Assembly: GCA_002308635.1 (NCBI GenBank)
Contig: DBWG01000116.1
Span: 3,718-9,609, forward strand
Direction: 5' to 3'
Origin: Ruminococcaceae bacterium UBA1244
GTDB taxonomy: Bacteria > Bacillota > Clostridia > Oscillospirales > Acutalibacteraceae
DNA: 5,892 nucleotides
The notes below the pieces were generated by a model, which saw only the letters and a list, made by a program, of their open reading frames with translations, was not told where the DNA came from and made no database searches. The translations under genes and the position numbers were made by a program. Shown one piece after another: positions 1-5,892 of this stretch; the stretch's first letter is position 1; every line of letters begins with the position of its first letter.

Positions 1-1137
1 ATTGAAAGCTATCTATCGGATCATATTCAGTATCGGCAGAATTCAGAAGGGAAAAGGGTATTCATTTCTGTCGATACACGCAGCACAGTACATAATCCTC
101 TTTATCAGGCTTTTAAGGCAAAAAGCTTTACAGATGGTGATATTACATTATTCTTTATTGTCTTTGATATTCTGAATGATACCTCTGTCAAGTTGCCGCT
201 TGGAGATATAGTAGAGATCATAGACAGAGATTATCTTTCCTGTTTTGATGAACCTAAAATATTTGACACTTCTACTATACGCAAAAAGCTTAATGAATTT
301 GTTTCAATCGGATTGATGCAAACAGAAAAACATGGGAAGACGATATTTTACTCACGCAAAGATAATGTCAGTTTTGATGATTCTGATGTACTGCATTTCT
401 TTTCAGAAGTTTCACCCTGCGGAGTGATCGGGTCATTTCTTCTTGACAGATGCGACACCGATAAGGAAATACTCTCATTCAAACATCACTATATCAATTC
501 TGCTCTTGACAGTGAAATTGTGTATTCACTGTTAGAGGCATTGCACAATAATCAGGAAATAGAAATATCGAAAATTACCCGTAAGGGAGAACAACGCAGT
601 ATGAAGATCGTTCCGTTGCGTCTCTTTATAAGTGTCGGCAGCGGCAGACAATACCTTATGGCTTACCGCAGAGCAACACGAAGAATCATATCATTCAGGA
701 CAGATTACCTTCTTGCTGTCAAGCCTTACAGAAAAGCCGATGATTTTGATGTGCTGCGAGAAAAGCTGAAAGGTATGCAGCCTTATATGTGGGGTGTCAG
801 TACCCAGGGCAGAGGGGAAAGAAAAGAAACCGTAGAATTTACAGTATTTTTTGACAAAGATGAACAGCATATTTACAAACGATTGCTAAGGGAAAAACGC
901 TGCGGAACGGTTGAACTGCTTGATGAGAATCATGCCCGTTTTTATGCCGAGGTCTATGATACGAATGAACTGTTGACATGGATACGCAGTTTTATATGCC
1001 GTATAACATCCGTAAGCTTTTCCAACAAGGAAATTGAAACACAGCTTAAAGCCGATATAGACGCAATGTACAGGATGTATGGCACAGTGCCTGTGCACTC
1101 AACTTCGCGCTCAACTTTATCAGGTGCGAAACTTTAG
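1..1137 (+). CDS. WYL-domain (wHTH-WYL-WCX) regulator-like protein, 5' partial
   Basis: The frame is open from base 1, so the true start lies before the window. The TTG at 193 is not a credible start because it falls inside the conserved N-terminal region. The visible part is 378 residues. Residues ~48-115 resemble a winged-helix DNA-binding region. Residues ~180-245 fit a WYL domain: a V-P-L-R-L strand at 204-208, then QYLMAY at 217-222 where the namesake W-Y-L is relaxed to Q-Y-L. Residues ~275-360 fit the C-terminal WCX extension. WYL proteins are usually transcription factors that sense nucleic-acid or nucleotide ligands; the ligand here cannot be read. The domain part ends near MYRMY (356-360). 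The last 18 residues are encoded by a hairpin-rich element and look appended. The next gene starts 83 bases downstream on the same strand, so co-transcription is likely. The WYL assignment is firm at family level; targets are unknown. Confidence 0.85.
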   Translation: MESYLSDHIQYRQNSEGKRVFISVDTRSTVHNPLYQAFKAKSFTDGDITLFFIVFDILNDTSVKLPLGDIVEIIDRDYLSCFDEPKIFDTSTIRKKLNEFVSIGLMQTEKHGKTIFYSRKDNVSFDDSDVLHFFSEVSPCGVIGSFLLDRCDTDKEILSFKHHYINSALDSEIVYSLLEALHNNQEIEISKITRKGEQRSMKIVPLRLFISVGSGRQYLMAYRRATRRIISFRTDYLLAVKPYRKADDFDVLREKLKGMQPYMWGVSTQGRGERKETVEFTVFFDKDEQHIYKRLLREKRCGTVELLDENHARFYAEVYDTNELLTWIRSFICRITSVSFSNKEIETQLKADIDAMYRMYGTVPVHSTSRSTLSGAKL

Positions 1138-1205
1138 TGCCGCGGCATTAAAGTTTTCGATGAGGAAGAAGTAAGTCGCGAAGTCGGCACCGGCAGCTTG
1201 CCGGT
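1082..1205. repeat. Hairpin-rich structured element over the 3' end of the first WYL gene
   Basis: Four inverted repeats are packed into ~125 bases. (1) GCACAG (1082-1087) and CTGTGC (1091-1096), loop TGC. (2) ACTTCGCG (1102-1109) and CGCGAAGT (1177-1184), an outer 8-bp stem. (3) Nested inside it, 1127-1159: a 12-pair stem (1129-1140 with 1145-1156, one G-T wobble), loop CGCG, plus two pairs beyond a one-base bulge. (4) ACCGGCA (1189-1195) and TGCCGGT (1199-1205), loop GCT. An imperfect 11-base direct repeat lies at 1094-1104 and 1107-1117. The element looks richer in GC than its surroundings, supplies the last 18 codons of the upstream gene including its TAG, and stops two bases before the next gene's ribosome binding site. 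No U-tract follows any stem, so it is not a simple terminator. It may be a small dispersed repeat or a structured RNA; which one cannot be decided from a single copy. Confidence 0.6.
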
Positions 1206-1207
1206 TC

Positions 1208-1213
1208 AGGAGG
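1208..1213 (+). promoter_or_regulatory. Ribosome binding site of the second WYL gene
   Basis: A perfect AGGAGG sits 7 bases before the ATG at 1221 and fixes that start. It lies just 3' of the 1189-1205 hairpin, so that stem could affect ribosome access. Confidence 0.85.
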
Positions 1214-1220
1214 CCAGATA

Positions 1221-2132
1221 ATGATATTCAGTGAAATATATAGTACATATTATAATGCAGTATCACATATTCTCAGCGAAGCGGTCAACTCACCGATAAG
1301 CATGGAGCGTATCAGAGAAATAGCTGTAAAATATGCCTTTGCAGAAAGCGTTATTCCTATTGAAAGTGCAATAAAGGAACAGAACTGGCAGCTTATTCTG
1401 CCCGACGGTTCGACACCGCTGCATCATAAGCCCGATATTCCATTAACGGAGCTGCAGCTTCGATGGCTGAAAGCTATCTCACTTGATAAGAGGATACGGC
1501 TTTTTGACTGCAATTTTGACTTGCCTGATGATATTAAGCCGCTGTTTACAGAAGATGATTATTATATCTTTGACAGATATGCAGACGGGGATGATTTCGA
1601 GGATGAGGGATATATCCGACGTTTCAGATTAATACTGTCAGCTATACATGACCGTTGCCCTCTTGAAATAACGATCCGCAATAAAAAGGACAATGAACTG
1701 TCATTGACAGTAATTCCCGACAGATTGGAATATTCTGAAAGGGACGATAAATTTCGTCTGCTGACAAGCGGGAGCCGGACAGCATCGGTCATCAATTTGG
1801 GCAGAATAACGGAATGTTCTTTGCACGAGGGAGAGTTCAAAGCCGAAAACAATAAGAGTCACATCGGGAAGAAACGTACCCTGACACTTGAGCTTGTTGA
1901 CGAAAGGAATGCCCTGGAGAGAGTAATGCTGCACTTCTCCCATTTTGAAAAGACAGCCGAAAAAATTGATGATAAGCATTATCGTCTGACGATTTGCTAT
2001 GATCAGAATGATGAAACGGAAATGCTTATCCGTGTATTATCATTCGGACCGCTTGTTCGTGTTACCGCACCGGACAGATTTATCAGAATGATACAAAACA
2101 GGCTCAGACGACAAAAACAATATGACCTATAG
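1221..2132 (+). CDS. Second WYL-domain protein, divergent N-terminus
   Basis: This is a 303-residue protein with a consensus ribosome binding site; its TAG lies 4 bases before a terminator stem. Residues 1-~60 hold a divergent helical region in place of a clear winged helix. A P-L-T-x-L-Q-x-R-W-L-K-A-I stretch at 74-86 is followed by R-I-R-L-F (91-95), a pattern I recognise from clostridial WYL proteins that often sit as the second member of a tandem WYL pair. Residues ~146-203 fit a degenerate WYL fold, with I-P-D-R-L-E-Y-S at 165-172 and F-R-L-L at 178-181 in place of the W-Y-L motif. Residues ~218-295 fit a WCX-like extension. The pair may act together, for example as a heteromeric regulator, but that is inference. 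DNA binding by this member alone is doubtful because no canonical HTH is evident. The terminator separates it from hen1-pnkp, so a functional link to RNA repair is not established. Confidence 0.85.
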   Translation: MIFSEIYSTYYNAVSHILSEAVNSPISMERIREIAVKYAFAESVIPIESAIKEQNWQLILPDGSTPLHHKPDIPLTELQLRWLKAISLDKRIRLFDCNFDLPDDIKPLFTEDDYYIFDRYADGDDFEDEGYIRRFRLILSAIHDRCPLEITIRNKKDNELSLTVIPDRLEYSERDDKFRLLTSGSRTASVINLGRITECSLHEGEFKAENNKSHIGKKRTLTLELVDERNALERVMLHFSHFEKTAEKIDDKHYRLTICYDQNDETEMLIRVLSFGPLVRVTAPDRFIRMIQNRLRRQKQYDL

Positions 2133-2136
2133 AAAG

Positions 2137-2180
2137 ACCGCTGTGTGAATGGGCTGACCATCTGCACAGCGGTTTTGATT
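2137..2180 (+). terminator. Intrinsic terminator of the tandem WYL operon
   Basis: ACCGCTGTG (2137-2145) pairs perfectly with CACAGCGGT (2165-2173). The stem continues through two wobble pairs and one mismatch into an inner ATGG/CCAT stem (2149-2152 with 2158-2161), loop GCTGA. TTTTGATTTATT follows on the + strand. It begins 4 bases after the TAG of the second WYL gene. It may also slow transcription arriving from the convergent small gene at 2243-2398. Confidence 0.85.
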
Positions 2181-2242
2181 TATTCAAATATATAATGATA
2201 ATCCTGACGAAAATCTATTACATAATCTACAAAAACAATATC

Positions 2243-2398
2243 TTACTTTGCAATTTCCTCAATAACCGTATTCATTGCCGCAATAACTTCATCAACGGAA
2301 TATCCGTTATCTCCGTTTACTCTTGCTTCTTCAACCGATAGTAATTCTTCATGAAGTTTAAGCATTTCTTCTCTTCTGTTATAAGTTTCTATGTCCAT
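2243..2398 (-). CDS. Small antitoxin-like protein (51 aa), no toxin partner seen
   Basis: Read on the minus strand, an ATG at 2398-2396 opens 51 codons ending in TAA at 2245-2243. An AAGGTG-type ribosome binding site lies ~11 bases upstream (complement of 2410-2417), and a consensus sigma-A promoter precedes it, which supports a real gene despite its size. The protein is charged and probably all helical: residues 8-20 begin R-R-E-E-M-L-K-L-H-E-E-L, followed by a V-E-E-A-R turn (22-26), a N-G-D-N-G loop and a second helix S-V-D-E-V-I-A-A-M. This layout resembles the toxin-binding half of short RelB/StbD/YefM-like antitoxins, but it is too short to contain the usual DNA-binding N-terminal domain. 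No toxin ORF is adjacent on either strand: downstream lies the WYL terminator, upstream lies hen1. It could be an orphan or remnant antitoxin, or an unrelated small protein. Family assignment is tentative. Confidence 0.6.
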   Translation of the reverse strand: MDIETYNRREEMLKLHEELLSVEEARVNGDNGYSVDEVIAAMNTVIEEIAK

Positions 2399-2442
2399 AA
2401 CTAAAAGCTCACCTTCTGATAATATAGTATTACTCTAATCTT

Positions 2443-2470
2443 ATTATAATACATAATGCCATATCGTCAA
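2443..2470 (-). promoter_or_regulatory. Sigma-A promoter of the small minus-strand gene
   Basis: Read on the minus strand: TTGACG (complement of 2465-2470), 16 bases, then TATAAT (complement of 2443-2448). The -10 is perfect and the -35 matches 5 of 6. Expected transcript start is near 2436, giving a leader of ~38 bases to the ATG at 2398. Confidence 0.8.
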
Positions 2471-2499
2471 GATGATTTTGAAATTATTATGTTCGCAAT

Positions 2500-2528
2500 T
2501 ATTTTTCCACGATAATAAAGGAAAAATA
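2500..2528. promoter_or_regulatory. Inverted repeat upstream of hen1, candidate operator
   Basis: TATTTTTCC (2500-2508) and GGAAAAATA (2520-2528) form a perfect 9-bp inverted repeat with an 11-base spacer, a ~20-base half-site separation. Its right half abuts the putative extended -10 at 2529-2537, so it covers the -35 region of the hen1 promoter. Symmetry, spacing and placement fit a dimeric repressor or activator site. AT-rich DNA yields such repeats by chance fairly often, and no second copy occurs in the window. Confidence 0.45.
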
Positions 2529-2537
2529 TGCTATCAT
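2529..2537 (+). promoter_or_regulatory. hen1: Probable extended -10 promoter of hen1-pnkp
   Basis: TGC followed by TATCAT matches the extended -10 pattern (TGn plus 5 of 6 bases of TATAAT). No good -35 sits 17 bases upstream, which extended -10 promoters tolerate. Expected start is near 2544, leaving a short leader of ~25 bases before the ATG at 2569. An alternative reading is TTTCCA (2504-2509), 17 bases, TATGCT (2527-2532), which is weaker. Confidence 0.45.
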
Positions 2538-2554
2538 TAATTCAACAGATACGA

Positions 2555-2559
2555 AAGGA
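2555..2559 (+). promoter_or_regulatory. hen1: Ribosome binding site that sets the hen1 start
   Basis: AAGGA directly abuts the first in-frame ATG (2560), too close for initiation there. It lies 9 bases before the next ATG (2569), an ideal distance. The site therefore favours 2569. Confidence 0.75.
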
Positions 2560-2568
2560 ATGAAAAAA

Positions 2569-3972
2569 ATGCTTCTTACAATAACCATGAAAGGAACAAA
2601 TACACAGGAGCTCGGCTACCTGCTGCATAAAAATCCCTACAGAGCACAGTGCTTTGATCTCAGCTTTGGCAAAGCTTATGTTTTCTATACAGAAGTAACA
2701 GACATCCGAACAACAGCAGCATTGCTGCTTGAACTGAATCCTATTGACCTTGCAAGAGGAAAGCTTGGCTCTAAAGACGGTGGACTTTTTGATTACGTTA
2801 ATGACAGACCTTACGTTTCCTCATCGTTTATGAGTACGGCTATAAACCGTGTGTTCAGTACCGCTATGAACGGAAAGTGTACAAAGCGTCAGGAACTTGC
2901 GGATAGTCTGCTTGATCTTGAAGCAACAATATATAACCTGCCAGTTCGAGGGGATAAGGAGCTTGTAAAAGAAATATTTGAACCGCTGGGCTACAATATT
3001 ACTGTGCGTGAAAGCGTACTTGACGAACAGTTCCCGGAGTGGGGAGAGAGCAGTTATATTGATCTGACCATAAGCAGCAGGATAAAGCTTTCGGATATGC
3101 TGAATCATATTTATGTTCTGATACCTGTCTTTGACAAGCAAAAGCATTACTATATGAGTGAGGACGAAATCGACAAGCTGCTCAAACACGGTGAAGGCTG
3201 GCTATCTGAACATCCTAAAAAGAATACGATTATAAGACGGTATTTTGATATGAAACGCAGTTATGCCAATAAGACTATCGCAAGACTGCTTGAAGCGGAA
3301 TCCGAAACAGAAGAGACAGAGCAGAATGAAGAAACACCGGAAATTTCCGAGCCTGAGCAAAAGCGTATACCGCTGAATACACAGCGAATGGAAGCCGTCA
3401 AAAATGCTGTTCTGGAAAGCGGTGCCGTTTCAGTGCTTGACATAGGCTGCGGAGAAGGAAAACTTACCTCAATTCTTTTGCGTGAAACTCAGATCAAGCG
3501 GATCACTGCCGCTGATGTTTCCGTCAGTGTCCTTGAAAAGGCAAAGCAAAAGTTGAACTTCGACAGGATGCAGCCATATCTGAAAGACAAGCTTACATTG
3601 ATACAGGCATCTCTTATGTATAAGGACAAGCGGTTTGAGGGCTTTGACGCAGCTTGTGTTGTAGAAGTTATCGAACACATGGACGAAGGCAGGATACCGC
3701 TTTTTGAAAAGGTACTGTTCGGCTGTGCTAAACCGAAAACCGTGATCGTGACAACACCGAATAAGGAGTACAATGACAATTATCCCACTCTTGAAAATGG
3801 TACGCTCAGGCATAAGGATCACCGTTTTGAATGGACGAGAGAGGAATTCCGGAATTGGTGCGGACATATCTGTAAGGAATTCGGTTATACCGTTAATTAT
3901 CAGAATATCGGAGAAACAGACGAAAAATGCGGTTCTCCGACACAGATGGGAGTGTTTACAATATGCGTATAG
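2569..3972 (+). CDS. hen1: Bacterial Hen1, 3'-terminal RNA ribose 2'-O-methyltransferase
   Basis: Hen1 transfers a methyl group from S-adenosylmethionine to the 2'-OH of the 3'-terminal nucleotide of broken RNA, with Mn2+ as cofactor in characterised homologues, and its N-terminal domain activates the Pnkp ligase. With the start at 2569 the protein has 467 residues, the usual size of bacterial Hen1, and begins MLLTIT followed by L-G-Y-L-L-H-K-N-P, typical of the family. Residues 1-~241 are the Hen1-specific N-terminal domain. A glutamate-rich linker follows at ~242-266. The methyltransferase domain has the SAM-binding V-L-D-I-G-C-G-E-G at 289-297, the metal-binding E-V-I-E-H at 366-370, a T-T-P-N-K-E-Y-N stretch, and R-H-K-D-H-R-F-E-W starting at 414. 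An ATG at 2560 would add three residues but lacks ribosome-binding spacing. The end overlaps pnkp, indicating translational coupling. No sign of decay is visible. Confidence 0.95.
   Translation: MLLTITMKGTNTQELGYLLHKNPYRAQCFDLSFGKAYVFYTEVTDIRTTAALLLELNPIDLARGKLGSKDGGLFDYVNDRPYVSSSFMSTAINRVFSTAMNGKCTKRQELADSLLDLEATIYNLPVRGDKELVKEIFEPLGYNITVRESVLDEQFPEWGESSYIDLTISSRIKLSDMLNHIYVLIPVFDKQKHYYMSEDEIDKLLKHGEGWLSEHPKKNTIIRRYFDMKRSYANKTIARLLEAESETEETEQNEETPEISEPEQKRIPLNTQRMEAVKNAVLESGAVSVLDIGCGEGKLTSILLRETQIKRITAADVSVSVLEKAKQKLNFDRMQPYLKDKLTLIQASLMYKDKRFEGFDAACVVEVIEHMDEGRIPLFEKVLFGCAKPKTVIVTTPNKEYNDNYPTLENGTLRHKDHRFEWTREEFRNWCGHICKEFGYTVNYQNIGETDEKCGSPTQMGVFTICV
3948..3952 (+). promoter_or_regulatory. 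pnkp: Ribosome binding site of pnkp inside the hen1 3' end
   Basis: GGGAG lies 10 bases before the pnkp ATG at 3963, within hen1 coding sequence. Together with the overlapping stop and start it suggests both de novo initiation and coupled re-initiation. Confidence 0.65.
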
Positions 3973-5892
3973 AGATACCAGAATTTGCGCTTGTGGCAAT
4001 GATCGGAGCAACATCCAGCGGAAAGACCACCTTTGCGCATAAGCATTTCAAGGATACAGAGGTTCTTTCATCGGATCATTTCCGCGCAATGGTCTGTGAT
4101 GACGAAAACGATCAGACTGTTTCAGCGGATGCCTTTGAGCTTTTGTATTATGCTGCAAACAAGCGTCTTGACAGGATGAAAACCACTGTAATAGATGCAA
4201 CAAATCTTTCAAACAGCGCAAGACAGCAGGTTCTTGAGCTTGCCCATAAGCAGAATGTGCATTCGGTAGCAATAGTGCTTGATCTTCCGGAAAAGGAGCT
4301 TATGCAAAGAAATAAAAACCGTGCAGACAGGGGCTATCCCGACAGAGTGATACACAGCCATTATACAAGTCTGAGAAAGTGTATCAGACATCTGAAGAAG
4401 GACGGTTTCCGCTTTGTATATGTTCTTGGTTCGCAGGAGGAAATCGACAATGCCGAAATAGTTCGTACAAAGCTTTGGAACGATAAGCGTGAGCTTCACG
4501 GACCGTTTGATATTATCGGTGATATTCACGGCTGCTTTGATGAGCTTGTTATGCTCCTTGAAAAGCTTGGCTACATAAAGAACGAAACCGGTATTTACTG
4601 TCATCCCTTTGGCAGACAGGCAGCATTTTTAGGTGATCTTTGCGACAGAGGAACAAAGAATACGGAAGTTCTTCGTCTTGTAATGGATATGGTGAATTCG
4701 GGTAATGCAATAGCTGTTCCGGGAAACCATGATGTAAAGCTGCTGAAATACCTGAGAGGAAAGAGTGTGCAGAAAACACACGGATTGGATATCACTGTCT
4801 CACAGCTGGATGCTGTCGGAGAGGATTTCAGGAAAGAGGTCGCTTCATTCCTTGACGGTCTTGTAAGTCATTATGTACTCGATGACGGTAAGCTGGTTAT
4901 TTCTCATGCGGGCATCAAGCAGAAATATATCGGCAGAGGATCAATGCGTGTGCGTGATTTCTGCTTGTACGGTGAGACTACCGGAGAAACGGATGACTAC
5001 GGTTTGCCTGTCCGTCTTGATTGGGCTGCTGATTACCGTGGACGTGCAACAGTTGTATACGGTCATATTCCTCAGACTGATGTACAGGCTCTGAACGGTA
5101 CATATTGTATTGATACAGGCTGCGTTTTTGGTGGAAAGCTGACAGCTTTACGCTATCCCGAAAAGGAATGTGTCAGCGTTAAGGCACTGCGTCAGTATTA
5201 TGAGCCTGTAAAGCCGCTTTCAGAAAAGCCGAAGGAACTTGATGATATTCTGACACTGGGAGATATCGGTGGTAAGCTGTATTTACAGACAAAGCTTATG
5301 CCGTCTATCAACATACATGAAAATAACAGTGCCGCTGCATTGGAAATCATGTCACGATTTGCGGCTGATCCTCATTGGCTGATATACCTGCCTCCTACAA
5401 TGTCACCTTGTAAGACAAGTGAACTGGAAGGTTTTTTGGAGCACCCGTTGGAGGCTTTTGAGTATTACCGCAGCCATGGAGTGGGGAAGGTTATCTGTGA
5501 GAAAAAGCACATGGGTTCCAGAGCAGTGATAGTGCTTTGTCGAAATGCCGAAGCTGCAAAAAAGCGTTTCCGAATTACTGACGGGAGCAGAGGAATAATT
5601 TATACCCGTACAGGACGGCAGTTCTTTACAGACAATACAATTCAGAATGAAGTTCTTGACAGGCTGGATGCTGTGCTTACAAAGACGGGCTTTTGGAGTG
5701 ACTTCAATACGGATTGGGTTTGCCTTGATACCGAGCTTATGCCATGGTCGGAAAAGGCACAGGAACTTCTTGAAAAGCAATATGCCCCTGTAGGCCGTGC
5801 TGGACGTGACGGTCTTGCAGCAGTTACAGAGGCACTTGACAAGCTGTGTCAGAGAAAGAATGTTCAGTATGACGTTCCGGAAGGCACATCGG
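3963..5892 (+). CDS. pnkp: Pnkp, polynucleotide kinase-phosphatase-RNA ligase, 3' partial
   Basis: Pnkp heals and seals broken RNA: 5' phosphorylation, 3' phosphate removal, then ATP-dependent ligation. The 643 residues seen lack roughly a quarter of the usual ~850-870, cut off by the window edge. Kinase, 1-~170: P-loop G-A-T-S-S-G-K-T at 15-22 (K21, T22), S-S-D-H-F-R at 36-41, lid arginines R116 and R120. Phosphatase, ~180-390, a binuclear metallophosphoesterase: G-D-I-H-G at 186-190, G-D-L-C-D-R-G at 224-230, G-N-H-D at 254-257, S-H-A-G at 314-317, Y-G-H at 366-368. Kinase and early phosphatase residues fall at the same numbers as in the Clostridium thermocellum enzyme as I recall it. Ligase, ~405 onward: nucleophile K515 in E-K-K-H-M-G-S-R, then D-T-E-L-M-P-W near 580. 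It starts inside the last codons of hen1 (10-base overlap, different frame) and is surely co-expressed with it. No substitution is seen in any catalytic motif. Confidence 0.96.
   Translation, partial: MRIEIPEFALVAMIGATSSGKTTFAHKHFKDTEVLSSDHFRAMVCDDENDQTVSADAFELLYYAANKRLDRMKTTVIDATNLSNSARQQVLELAHKQNVHSVAIVLDLPEKELMQRNKNRADRGYPDRVIHSHYTSLRKCIRHLKKDGFRFVYVLGSQEEIDNAEIVRTKLWNDKRELHGPFDIIGDIHGCFDELVMLLEKLGYIKNETGIYCHPFGRQAAFLGDLCDRGTKNTEVLRLVMDMVNSGNAIAVPGNHDVKLLKYLRGKSVQKTHGLDITVSQLDAVGEDFRKEVASFLDGLVSHYVLDDGKLVISHAGIKQKYIGRGSMRVRDFCLYGETTGETDDYGLPVRLDWAADYRGRATVVYGHIPQTDVQALNGTYCIDTGCVFGGKLTALRYPEKECVSVKALRQYYEPVKPLSEKPKELDDILTLGDIGGKLYLQTKLMPSINIHENNSAAALEIMSRFAADPHWLIYLPPTMSPCKTSELEGFLEHPLEAFEYYRSHGVGKVICEKKHMGSRAVIVLCRNAEAAKKRFRITDGSRGIIYTRTGRQFFTDNTIQNEVLDRLDAVLTKTGFWSDFNTDWVCLDTELMPWSEKAQELLEKQYAPVGRAGRDGLAAVTEALDKLCQRKNVQYDVPEGTS

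Noticed and set aside
1082..1117. A CRISPR-like repeat array
   Set aside because: There are only two imperfect 11-base direct repeats 13 bases apart, with no repeat-spacer structure.
193..1137. A self-contained 314-residue gene starting at the TTG at 193
   Set aside because: The frame is open back to base 1 and the upstream residues belong to the same winged-helix region, so the gene is merely cut by the window edge.
1127..1159. The strongest hairpin as a transcription terminator between the WYL genes
   Set aside because: No T-tract follows on the + strand (ATGAGGAAG comes next), and the downstream gene has no evident promoter of its own.
1160..1174. A four-codon mini-ORF (MRKK) inside the structured element
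   Set aside because: It is too short and has no ribosome binding site; it is most likely incidental.
2174..2188. TTTGA/TCAAA mini-hairpin as a terminator for the minus-strand small gene
   Set aside because: A five-pair AT-rich stem is too weak; it probably arises by chance beside the real terminator.
3469..4014. A 181-codon minus-strand ORF under hen1 and the start of pnkp
   Set aside because: It is antisense to well-supported methyltransferase and kinase motifs, is rich in Cys, Phe and Leu as expected for an antisense shadow, and has no recognisable domain.
3773..4042. An 89-codon + strand ORF across the hen1-pnkp junction
   Set aside because: It lies out of frame with both confirmed genes and has no family resemblance.
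4209..4604. A 131-codon minus-strand ORF inside pnkp
   Set aside because: It is antisense to the kinase-phosphatase region, whose motifs are intact; its composition is that of a shadow frame.
5403..5780. A 125-codon minus-strand ORF inside the pnkp ligase region
   Set aside because: It is antisense to the ligase nucleophile motif and lacks a convincing ribosome binding site or domain.

Overview
The window looks like chromosomal DNA of a gut-type clostridial Firmicute, most plausibly a Ruminococcus-like Oscillospiraceae member. That is an inference from moderate-to-low GC, AGGAGG-type ribosome binding sites, a textbook sigma-A promoter and protein families familiar from that group. No marker gene fixes the taxon.

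Layout. Positions 1-1137 (+) hold the 3' part of a wHTH-WYL-WCX transcription-regulator-like gene whose start lies off the window. Its last 18 codons and the following ~70 bases form a dense cluster of inverted repeats (1082-1205) that reads as a separate structured element. At 1221-2132 (+) lies a second, divergent WYL protein, closed by an intrinsic terminator at 2137-2180. Positions 2133-2568 carry no large gene but do hold a 51-residue antitoxin-like ORF on the minus strand (2243-2398) with its own consensus promoter. Diverging from it is a probable extended -10 promoter for the next operon, with a 9-bp inverted repeat just upstream.

From 2569 to the right edge runs hen1-pnkp, the bacterial RNA-repair pair. 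Hen1 (2569-3972) is the 3'-terminal ribose 2'-O-methyltransferase. Pnkp (3963 to beyond 5892) is the kinase/phosphatase/RNA ligase. The genes overlap by 10 bases. In this known system Pnkp heals the broken RNA ends, Hen1 methylates the 3'-terminal 2'-OH and activates the Pnkp ligase, and Pnkp seals. The repaired junction then resists re-cleavage by the same ribotoxin. All catalytic motifs that fall inside the window look intact. The C-terminal part of the Pnkp ligase is cut off by the window edge.

The core machinery is already described. The less explained parts are the structured element fused to the end of the first WYL gene, the possible operator at the hen1 promoter, and the orphan antitoxin-like gene sharing its upstream region.
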